Assembly: GCA_017451975.1 (NCBI GenBank)
Contig: JAFTNI010000150.1
Location: 1-22,124, forward strand
Source: Clostridia bacterium
Lineage (GTDB): Bacteria; Bacillota; Clostridia; Oscillospirales; CAG-272
Reading direction: 5' to 3'
DNA: 22,124 bases
Part shown: positions 15,660 to 21,663 of the stretch, piece after piece
Position numbering within the stretch: the first letter of the stretch is position 1
How the letters are laid out: each line of letters starts with the position of its first letter
Notes under the pieces: generated by a model
Seen by the model: only the letters and a program-made list of their open reading frames with translations
What the model was told of the DNA's origin: nothing
Database searches by the model: none
Position numbers and translations under genes: made by a program

Positions 15660-15668
15660 ATTATAGCA
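15660..15668 (-). promoter_or_regulatory. Extended -10 promoter for the MFS/GH2/ATPase operon
   Basis: On the minus strand TGC-TATAAT, an extended -10 with full-consensus hexamer, about 37 bases before the transporter ATG. The -35 position (TTTTAA) is poor, as is common with extended -10 sites. Expected transcription start is near 15653. Confidence 0.6.
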
Positions 15669-15732
15669 TATTATGGAAGATTTTAAAAGGGAAAGTTTAT
15701 AGAAAAGCGAAAATGTTAAATATATAAATTTT

Positions 15733-15760
15733 AAAACCGCACCTTTCGGTGCGGTTTTTT
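15733..15760. terminator. Terminator hairpin, left copy flanking palindromic element
   Basis: Stem AAAACCGCACC / GGTGCGGTTTT with loop TTTC region, followed by a run of six T's on the plus side and preceded by A's. It lies two bases from the left end (TGTAGATA) of the element at 15763. The same hairpin sequence recurs at 15972-15995 and 16847-16872. Confidence 0.75.
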
Positions 15761-15762
15761 GG

Positions 15763-15967
15763 TGTAGATAAACTAACTTTAAGGCTCCACCTTTGGGGGA
15801 GCTCCGCGTAAGCGGTGAGAGGGCGGGCATAAAAATATAAATTTTCAATGTAATTTGGGCTTTTATTATAGCATCTCCGTCACTTAACGGTGCCACCTTC
15901 TCGCTGCGGCTCGGTCATATCGCGGCTTTGCTACCCAAAGTGAGAGGCTACGTTTACTTTATCGACA
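15763..15967. repeat. Terminator-flanked palindromic element (copy 3, complete)
   Basis: About 205 bases; left end TGTAGATAAACTA, right end TTTATCGACA, whose complement TGTCGATAAA is identical to the left end of copy 2. Contains GGCTCCACCTTTGGGGGAG, CCGC-GTAA-GCGG-TGAGAGGG, the AT-rich middle (ATAAATTTTCAATG) and the reverse arm GGTGGC-ACCGTTAAGT-GACGGA. About 30 bases longer than copy 2 on the right side, where the G-rich block is replaced by a different sequence (CTCGCTGCGGCTCGG...). The gap 15624-16005 holds this element, its flanking terminators and the promoter at 15660, nothing else. Confidence 0.75.
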
Positions 15968-15971
15968 GTCT

Positions 15972-15995
15972 AAAACCGCACCTTTCGGTGTGGTT
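15972..15995 (-). terminator. Terminator hairpin after the DpnI-like gene
   Basis: Imperfect copy of the hairpin at 15733 (AAAACCGCACC...GGTGTGGTT, one G-U style change). It lies 11 bases beyond the stop of the endonuclease gene and on the minus strand ends in GCGGTTTTA, so it can terminate that gene. Confidence 0.7.
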
Positions 15996-16005
15996 CTCTG
16001 CTTTT

Positions 16006-16773
16006 TTATAGTTTTCTATATTTACCTCTTCCAAGAAATTCAATAAACCCCTTATCTCGCAAAACTTGAAGTTGCTGCCTTATTTTAGGTAAAATATTAT
16101 GGTTATCGGGGTGCTTATCAGCTAAAAAATCCTCATATAAATATAGTTCATCTAATGCGAAATATTCATTATTTATAGAATTGACAATATTTAAAATATC
16201 CATAAGCCACGAACGAGAAGATATATTTTTTTCAATCAACAGTTCACCTTTTTTCACATCATTCAAAACTTCATTTTTATCTTGAAAAATTCCCTCACTT
16301 ATAATTTTGATTCTTCCTTGTTCAGGTATTTTATCAATAATTATATTGCAGCCAACCCAGCCCACTCTGCGTGAATTTTCAGAGAGCGGTTTTCTTTTTT
16401 CTATAATTTCCGGCACAAAAAAGTGTTTGGGAACCATAGTTAAATCTTTAACACAATTTTCGGTACGCGAATAGTTCATTAAAAAGAAATCGGGGTTTTG
16501 ATTGCTTGTAATGCGCAAAATCATCGTGTCATATGCTCCGTCATTGATTTTATGAGCGAAAGAGCCCGCCTTACTTTTAAGTTCAAATTGATTTTTGCAT
16601 TTTGGACAGTAAAAATCCGCTACAGGCTTATTATTTGAAAATTGTTTTATTTGGAAATTTCCGCAACGTGGGCAAAACATATTTTTCGCAACCCAATTTT
16701 CTGTCAAAACTCTTGCAATTTGTGCTCTGCTATGATAGTTTTCTGCAATGGTCATATCAAACTTTGTATCCAT
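16006..16773 (-). CDS. dpnI: DpnI-type methyl-directed restriction endonuclease
   Basis: 255 aa against 254 for pneumococcal DpnI, and similar along the whole length as I recall that sequence. DpnI cuts GATC when the adenine is methylated. N-terminal PD-(D/E)XK domain: Asp53 (VADFYC) and Glu64-x-Lys66 (FELKSK), identical spacing; zinc ligands Cys34, Cys37, Cys56, Cys59. RRVGWVGCN (136-143) matches the DpnI segment around Trp138, and the winged-helix C-terminus IRQQLQVLRDKGFIEFLGRGKYRKL-type end is nearly the same. All key residues are present, so it should be active. SD AAGGAG is 10 bases before the ATG. No methylase, dpnD or other partner is next to it. Far more AT-rich than its neighbours, which indicates horizontal transfer. 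Confidence 0.95.
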   Translation of the reverse strand: MDTKFDMTIAENYHSRAQIARVLTENWVAKNMFCPRCGNFQIKQFSNNKPVADFYCPKCKNQFELKSKAGSFAHKINDGAYDTMILRITSNQNPDFFLMNYSRTENCVKDLTMVPKHFFVPEIIEKRKPLSENSRRVGWVGCNIIIDKIPEQGRIKIISEGIFQDKNEVLNDVKKGELLIEKNISSRSWLMDILNIVNSINNEYFALDELYLYEDFLADKHPDNHNILPKIRQQLQVLRDKGFIEFLGRGKYRKL

Positions 16774-16808
16774 ATTTTGCGCACTCCTTACTTTTAATCT
16801 ACATTTTT

Positions 16809-16837
16809 ATTATATTTTAAATTATATGCTTTGTCAA
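16809..16837 (-). promoter_or_regulatory. Full-consensus vegetative promoter for the DpnI-like gene
   Basis: On the minus strand TTGACA (16832-16837), exactly 17 bases, TATAAT (16809-16814). All twelve bases agree with the sigma-A/sigma-70 consensus. Predicted start near 16802, leaving a leader of about 29 bases before the ATG. Strong, probably constitutive expression is expected. Confidence 0.85.
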
Positions 16838-16846
16838 TACTAACAC

Positions 16847-16872
16847 AAAACCGCACCTTTCGGTGCGGTTTT
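16847..16872 (-). terminator. Terminator after the eutH-like gene
   Basis: Perfect stem AAAACCGCACC / GGTGCGGTTTT, 20 bases beyond the permease stop and directly ahead of the DpnI promoter, which it insulates. Nearly identical to the hairpins at 15733 and 15972, so the AT-rich endonuclease gene lies between matching terminators. Confidence 0.85.
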
Positions 16873-16892
16873 ACTATTTCACATATCAAGCT

Positions 16893-17987
16893 TTATGCTG
16901 CCTTTGCCACTGTTCCCTTTTTATGCAGCTTCGAATACATAAACTGAGCTATAGCCACAGCGAAAACACCCGCCACAAGCTTGCCCACGATAACGGGCAC
17001 AAGATAATCTGCATTGAATGACATGGTGAAAGCAAGGTGGCCCGCAAACGTGAACGCCGCGGAAACCGCAAAAGCGGAATTAAGCACAACGCCCTTATCG
17101 TCCATATCGCGCATCATGCCGAAAGTGGTAACATTTGTGGCAAGCGTGCCCACAAAGCCGAGCGCGGAAACCTCGTTCATGCCAACCTTTTCGCTTATCT
17201 TCTTCATCGGCTTCTTTATAAGCTTGCTTACAATAGCGAGCAAGGGGAAAGCGCCCGTCATAACGGCGGTTGCATTGAAGCAGACCATAACACCCTCCTC
17301 CACAGGGGCTGTGTGCGGTATATCAAAGCCGAGCGTAAACTCTGCTATGCCCACGATAAGACCGATAACTATAAGAATTTTTATAGCCATACCGAAAACG
17401 TTGAAGATATTTATGCATATATGCGGTATTTTAAGCAAGCCTATTGCAAGAATTACAGAGAAAAGCACAAGCGGAATAACGTTCATGGCAAGCTCTGCAA
17501 GCGGCATTTTAAGCATAAGACCGGAAACAAGGCAGCCAAGCGGTATTGCCGCTATGCCGCACATAAGCCCGAGCATTATGCTGCTCTTCTGCTCCGGCTT
17601 GGTTACGCCGAGTGCAAGGGGGAGCGAAAAGGATATCGTCGCGCCCATCATAGAGCCTACAACAAGGCCGTTGAAATAACCCGAGGCTTCCGTTTTCGCA
17701 AGCTCTAGCGAAAGCGGCGCGCCGCCCATATCGTTCGCCAGAAGCGAGCCCGCTATAACGGAGGGCTCAAAAAACGGTATTTTTTCGGCAACCACTTTAA
17801 GTGCGGGCTCTATAAGCGCAGCTATAAGCGGCGCAAGCACTATCATGCCCACCATGGAAAGTATCATCGTGCCCATAATAAGCACGCCGCGTTCAAACTC
17901 CTTGCCAATGCCGAAGCGGCTGCCCGTAAGGTAATCGAGCGCGCCCACAACGGTGAAAACAAGCATTACAACAGAAATGACGTTCAT
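16893..17987 (-). CDS. eutH: EutH-like ethanolamine permease
   Basis: 364 aa, about 10 or 11 membrane segments. EutH moves ethanolamine across the membrane, which matters when it is scarce or protonated. Family signatures: LLANDMGGAPLSLELA (82-97), GSMMGATISFSLPLALG (110-126), IPLGCLVSGL, VEEGVMV, GMNEVSALGFVGTLATNV, FGMMRDMDDKG and FAVSAAFTFAGHLAF. Slightly shorter than enterobacterial EutH. Start at 17987 has SD GGAGG six bases upstream. It is the last gene of a three-gene unit (12 bases after the PHP gene) with no ethanolamine lyase, microcompartment or eut regulator genes nearby, so it may feed a distant eut locus or carry another small amine. Confidence 0.9.
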   Translation of the reverse strand: MNVISVVMLVFTVVGALDYLTGSRFGIGKEFERGVLIMGTMILSMVGMIVLAPLIAALIEPALKVVAEKIPFFEPSVIAGSLLANDMGGAPLSLELAKTEASGYFNGLVVGSMMGATISFSLPLALGVTKPEQKSSIMLGLMCGIAAIPLGCLVSGLMLKMPLAELAMNVIPLVLFSVILAIGLLKIPHICINIFNVFGMAIKILIVIGLIVGIAEFTLGFDIPHTAPVEEGVMVCFNATAVMTGAFPLLAIVSKLIKKPMKKISEKVGMNEVSALGFVGTLATNVTTFGMMRDMDDKGVVLNSAFAVSAAFTFAGHLAFTMSFNADYLVPVIVGKLVAGVFAVAIAQFMYSKLHKKGTVAKAA

Positions 17988-17999
17988 AAAAAGCCTCCG

Positions 18000-18827
18000 T
18001 CAGATTTTGTGCGGCACGAAGCCGTTTTTCTCGAGTGTGAGCACCTCGGTAAAGCCGCAGGAGCGCGCAAGCTCAAGCGATTCATCGAAATGAATATCGA
18101 GGTAGCGGTTGTCGTGGCAATCGGAGCTGATAACGATACCGCCGCCGATTTCTTTTATTTCGCGCAAAAGGAAGGGTTCAAGGTAAGGCGTGGTTCTGTA
18201 GCCGCGGGAAATAGCGCCCGTGTTTATTTCAAACACGTTGCAGCTTTCGGCAACAGTGTGGAGCGCCTCCAGCGCGTAACTTCTGTATTCCTTGGAGCTC
18301 GTATCGAACAAATTGCGCTTTTCAATGTTCTTCGTGATCTGGTCGAAGTGGCCAACGATATCGCATTTCACGTATTTCGGAAGCTCGCAAACCGTTTCAT
18401 AGAATTTTTTTGCAAACTTCAAGCCGTCGCCGCCGAAATATTCGTTTATAACGCTTTCGACCTCGTCGGCGCTTCTGTCGAAGCCGACGTATTTGCCATC
18501 AAGCTTGAGGTAATGAACAGAGCCTATTATGTAATCGTAGCCTATAAGCGGGTCTTCCGAATACATATCGAATTCTATGCCGCAAAGCACGTCTATTTTT
18601 CCCTCGTACTTTTTGGCAAGTGCGCGCACAACCTTTTTATATTCCTCCGTACCCTCCATCGACATAGAGTAAGCGGGGGAATAAGACATATAGGAGTGGC
18701 CGGAAAAGCCTATAGAGGTAAAGCCTAGCTCCAGCGCGCGCTTTACGGTCGATTCATAATCGTCCTTGCCGTCGCAGAACGTGCCGTGTGTATGTAAATT
18801 CTGGGGGTATTTTTTCATAATTTCCAT
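18000..18827 (-). CDS. PHP-family phosphatase, histidinol-phosphatase (HisK/HisJ) type
   Basis: 275 aa, usual length. The polymerase-and-histidinol-phosphatase fold holds three metal ions; its ligands are visible as His12/His14 (NLHTHGTFCDG), His44 (FSGHS), Glu85 (GIEFD), His105 (GSVHY), His160 (DIVGHFD) and Asp236/His238 (SSDCHDN). The reaction for HisK is dephosphorylation of L-histidinol phosphate in histidine synthesis. No other his gene is in the window, so a different phosphomonoester cannot be excluded. Start at 18827 is supported by AAAGGA eight bases before; a second ATG three codons on lacks this. Middle gene between the ProX-like and EutH-like genes. Confidence 0.88.
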   Translation of the reverse strand: MEIMKKYPQNLHTHGTFCDGKDDYESTVKRALELGFTSIGFSGHSYMSYSPAYSMSMEGTEEYKKVVRALAKKYEGKIDVLCGIEFDMYSEDPLIGYDYIIGSVHYLKLDGKYVGFDRSADEVESVINEYFGGDGLKFAKKFYETVCELPKYVKCDIVGHFDQITKNIEKRNLFDTSSKEYRSYALEALHTVAESCNVFEINTGAISRGYRTTPYLEPFLLREIKEIGGGIVISSDCHDNRYLDIHFDESLELARSCGFTEVLTLEKNGFVPHKI

Positions 18828-18846
18828 AATATCTTTCCTTTCTTAT

Positions 18847-19383
18847 TTAATCCAGGTGAACGAGCTTCGGCTCGTGCCCCATAGCGGGCAGAATTTTTTC
18901 TATAAGGTCTTTTGTTTTAATGCGCAGGCTGGTTGTGTTTATGCAGGGGTGGCAACCGAAATATTCGCCCTTGAGTATATCCTCGTCCATAAGAAGCTGT
19001 ACGCGGTTTTCCTTATCGTTCATAAGCCCCATAACACTTACAGAGCCGGGCGTGATATCGAGGAACTCCAGAAGGTACTCCTCACTCGCAAATCCAAGGC
19101 GCGAGGAGCCTGCCTGGTCGGAAACGGGTCTTGTTTCAAAATGCTTGTCTGCGCACATCATAAGCAGGTAGAAGTTTTTCTTCGTGCGCGGACAAAGAAA
19201 AAGGTTTTTGCAAATAGTCGCGCCCAAAGCCTTATCTATTTCGGCGCAAGCCTCCATTTTCATGGCAGGGTCGTGGTCTATGCGGTAGTAGGAAATGCCC
19301 AGGTTATCCAGAAAATCGTAAACCCTGACTTCCTTCGGCAGTCTGCCCGAAATATCCTCGGGTCTGCCCTCTTTAGCTATCAT
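18847..19383 (-). CDS. Prolyl-tRNA editing protein, ProX/YbaK superfamily
   Basis: 178 aa, free-standing trans-editing domain. Members of the ProXp-ala/PrdX branch hydrolyse Ala-tRNA(Pro) made in error by prolyl-tRNA synthetase; YbaK branch acts on Cys-tRNA(Pro). Signs of the ProX branch: VYDFLDNLGISYYRIDHDPA (21-40), ICKNLFLCPRTKKNFYLLMM (57-76, with candidate catalytic Lys59), SSRLGFAS, GSVSVMGL (113-120) and the GCHP motif (143-146). Start at 19383 is fixed by an in-frame stop just upstream; the SD (AAAGGAG) is a little far at 11 bases. First gene of the operon with the PHP and EutH-like genes, and divergent from the flavoenzyme gene. Confidence 0.9.
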   Translation of the reverse strand: MIAKEGRPEDISGRLPKEVRVYDFLDNLGISYYRIDHDPAMKMEACAEIDKALGATICKNLFLCPRTKKNFYLLMMCADKHFETRPVSDQAGSSRLGFASEEYLLEFLDITPGSVSVMGLMNDKENRVQLLMDEDILKGEYFGCHPCINTTSLRIKTKDLIEKILPAMGHEPKLVHLD

Positions 19384-19404
19384 AAATTATGCTTCTCCTT
19401 TATA

Positions 19405-19433
19405 TTGACAATTTGTGCAAAAAATGTTATACT
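19405..19433 (+). promoter_or_regulatory. Promoter for the flavoenzyme/aconitase X operon
   Basis: TTGACA (19405-19410), exactly 17 bases, TATACT (19428-19433): eleven of twelve consensus bases. The predicted start near 19440 gives a leader of about 130 bases before the ATG at 19570, containing two palindromes. On the other strand TTGTTT (19456-19461), 18 bases, TATAAG (19432-19437) could serve the ProX-like gene; the two promoters would overlap. Confidence 0.7.
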
Positions 19434-19443
19434 TATATTGTGA

Positions 19444-19461
19444 TTGTTGACAGGTAAACAA
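19444..19461. promoter_or_regulatory. Candidate operator, imperfect palindrome TTGTTGAC/GTAAACAA
   Basis: TTGTTGACAGGTAAACAA, 14 of 18 positions symmetric, placed just after the predicted plus-strand start and covering the possible minus-strand -35. Position and form fit a repressor site for a dimeric regulator (GntR or similar). The regulator is not encoded in the window. Confidence 0.45.
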
Positions 19462-19466
19462 CTTGT

Positions 19467-19490
19467 TTTAAAAAAGCCGGCTTTTTTAAA
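19467..19490. promoter_or_regulatory. Perfect 24-base palindrome in the leader
   Basis: TTT, six A, GCCGGC, six T, AAA, centred between 19478 and 19479. In RNA it gives a weak hairpin with a U-rich right arm. It might act as an attenuator, a weak bidirectional terminator between the divergent operons, or a second protein site. The sequence shows the symmetry but not which of these applies. The rest of the leader (19491-19569) is AT-rich with no other clear feature. Confidence 0.5.
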
Positions 19491-19569
19491 TTGTTTCATT
19501 ATATTATATCACAATTTTTTTACCGTGTCTATACGATAAACAAAAATATTCTGAAAGGATAAAAAGATA

Positions 19570-21639
19570 ATGAACAACACAGATGCAAAATTCGAGGCAC
19601 TCTTTACCCCTTGGAAAATCGGCAATGTTGAAATCAAAAACCGCATAGTTATGTGCCCTATGGGCGGCACGTCGCTTTTCGGCTGGTTTGAGCTTGGCGG
19701 TTGCCACTTCGATAAGGAGGCGGCAGCACTCTTCCTTGAAAGAGCGAAAAATAACGTGGGCCTTATCATTCCCGGTATCGCGCCGCTTCGCGACACGTTC
19801 TGGGGCAAATGGCTCTGGCAAAACCCGAAAATGTTTGAGGACCTCAAGGTATTTATGGAGGAGCTTCACAAAACGGGCGCAAAGCTTTTCATTCAGCTCA
19901 CGGCGGGCATGGGCCGCTCCTGGGCTATAACCGAGCTTGTTGCCCCGCTTCACAAAAACAAGTTCACACGCGCGCTCATAAAGCCTATAATGGATACTTC
20001 TCACGAGCTCGCTTCCCCCTCGCCTCAGCCCTCTCGCTGGGCGCACGATATCGAGTGCCCCGAAATGACGGTTGAGCAAATTCACGAAATTATAGAAGCC
20101 TTTGCAAAAACGGCAAAGCTCTGCCGCGATGCGGGCGTAGACGGCGTGGAGGTTCACGCCGTTCACGAAGGCTACCTTCTCGACCAATTCTCCATAGAAT
20201 TCTTCAATAAACGCACAGACGAATACGGCGGCAGCTTTGAAAACCGCTACCGCTTTGCCGCAGAGGTTGTAAAAGCTATAAAAGAAGCCTGCGGCGAAGA
20301 TTTCCCCGTTTCCCTGCGCTATTCTGTAGAATCCAAAATGAAGGGCTTCTGCCGCGGTGCTCTGCCCGGCGAAAAATACAAAGAAGTCGGCAGAAGCATG
20401 GAAGAATCTGAAAAAGCTGCAAAATTCCTTCAGGATGCGGGCTACGATATGCTCAACGCCGATAACGGCACGTACGATTCCTGGTATTGGGCTCACCCGC
20501 CGATGTATATGCCCGAAAACTGCAACCTTGAAGACGTTGCACATATTAAAAAATTCGTAGATATCCCCGTAGTGTGCGCAGGCAGAATGGCGCCCGAGAT
20601 TGGCGCCGCGGCTATTGCCGAAGGCAGAATAGACGCCATGGGCGTTGCGCGCCAGTTCCTTGTTGACCCCGAATGGGTAACGAAGCTTATAGAGGACAGG
20701 CTCGAGGATATAAAGCCCTGCATCTGCTGCCACAGCGGCTGCTTCAACTTCTCCAGCTCCAAGGGCCACGCCAACACGCAGGACCTTACAGATACAATGG
20801 GCCTTGCTCGCTGTGCGCTCAACCCCGAAACGATGCAATCGAAAAAATATAAGGTTGAACCCGCTAAAAAAGCCAAGAAAATCGCCGTTATCGGCGGCGG
20901 TATAGGCGGTATGGAAGCCGCAATACTGCTTGCAAAGCGCGGCCACGCGGTTACGCTTTACGAAAAGACAGATAAGCTCGGCGGTGTGTTCATAGCGGCG
21001 GCTGCCCCCTCCTTCAAGGAAAAGGACCGCGCGCTCATCGCCTGGTACGTGCGCGAGCTTGCCAAATACCCCATCGACGTGCGCATGAACACAGAGGTTA
21101 CAGATATAAACCTTCTCGATGCAGATGAAATTATAGTTGCAACGGGCGCTACAGCAAAGAAGATCCCTGTTAAGGGCGCAGAAAAAGCGGTAGACGCTAT
21201 AGATTACCTGCTCGGTAACGCAGAGGTTGGCGAAAACGTCGTTATCATCGGCGGCGGTCTTACGGGCTGCGAAATTGCCTACGACCTCTACCTCAAGGGT
21301 AAAAAGCCCGCTATAGTGGAAATGCAGGACGACCTTATAACAACCAAAGGCGCGCCGCTTGCAAACACAAGCTTCCTGCGCGATTTCTTCAAAACAAACC
21401 GCGTGCGTACATATCTTGAAACAGGGCTTACGGAAATTGCCGAAGGCTACGTTACGGTAAAGGATAAAAACGGTATAGCTATAAAAGTACCCGCAGATTC
21501 CGTTATACTTTCCGTTGGCTATAACCCCGCCCCCATTGCCGCAAAGGGCAAAAACGTTCACGTTATAGGCGATGCCGCAAGCGTGGGCAACCTCCGCACG
21601 GTTATCTGGGGCGCTTGGGATATATGCATGAAGCTGTAA
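19570..21639 (+). CDS. OYE / 2,4-dienoyl-CoA-reductase-like NADH:flavin oxidoreductase
   Basis: 689 aa, three-cofactor enzyme of the family that includes 2,4-dienoyl-CoA reductase, enoate reductase and bile-acid BaiCD/BaiH. N-terminal FMN TIM barrel (about 8-375) with VEVHAVHEGYLLDQF (193-207; His196 and His199 at the OYE HxxH/N site, Tyr202). A 4Fe-4S cluster region has Cys384, Cys387, Cys391 and probably Cys415; the last gap is longer than the usual eleven or so residues, with an insertion SSSKGHANTQ. Then an FAD site IAVIGGGIGGMEAA (438-451), an NAD(P)H site VVIIGGGLTGCEIA (557-570) and a final VIGDAASVGNLRTVI. SD AAAGGAT before the ATG. Likely reduces an activated C=C bond; substrate unknown. 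Cotranscribed with aconitase X. Confidence 0.92.
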   Translation: MNNTDAKFEALFTPWKIGNVEIKNRIVMCPMGGTSLFGWFELGGCHFDKEAAALFLERAKNNVGLIIPGIAPLRDTFWGKWLWQNPKMFEDLKVFMEELHKTGAKLFIQLTAGMGRSWAITELVAPLHKNKFTRALIKPIMDTSHELASPSPQPSRWAHDIECPEMTVEQIHEIIEAFAKTAKLCRDAGVDGVEVHAVHEGYLLDQFSIEFFNKRTDEYGGSFENRYRFAAEVVKAIKEACGEDFPVSLRYSVESKMKGFCRGALPGEKYKEVGRSMEESEKAAKFLQDAGYDMLNADNGTYDSWYWAHPPMYMPENCNLEDVAHIKKFVDIPVVCAGRMAPEIGAAAIAEGRIDAMGVARQFLVDPEWVTKLIEDRLEDIKPCICCHSGCFNFSSSKGHANTQDLTDTMGLARCALNPETMQSKKYKVEPAKKAKKIAVIGGGIGGMEAAILLAKRGHAVTLYEKTDKLGGVFIAAAAPSFKEKDRALIAWYVRELAKYPIDVRMNTEVTDINLLDADEIIVATGATAKKIPVKGAEKAVDAIDYLLGNAEVGENVVIIGGGLTGCEIAYDLYLKGKKPAIVEMQDDLITTKGAPLANTSFLRDFFKTNRVRTYLETGLTEIAEGYVTVKDKNGIAIKVPADSVILSVGYNPAPIAAKGKNVHVIGDAASVGNLRTVIWGAWDICMKL

Positions 21640-21663
21640 TTTTGGGATAAGGAGAAAATATAA

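Noticed and set aside
15624..15896. N-terminal extension of the MFS transporter frame
   Set aside because: It would translate through the promoter, terminator and palindromic element; the ATG at 15623 has a good SD and a normal MFS N-terminus.
16006..16773. Complete restriction-modification system
   Set aside because: No methylase is present; DpnI-type enzymes act on methylated DNA and need none.
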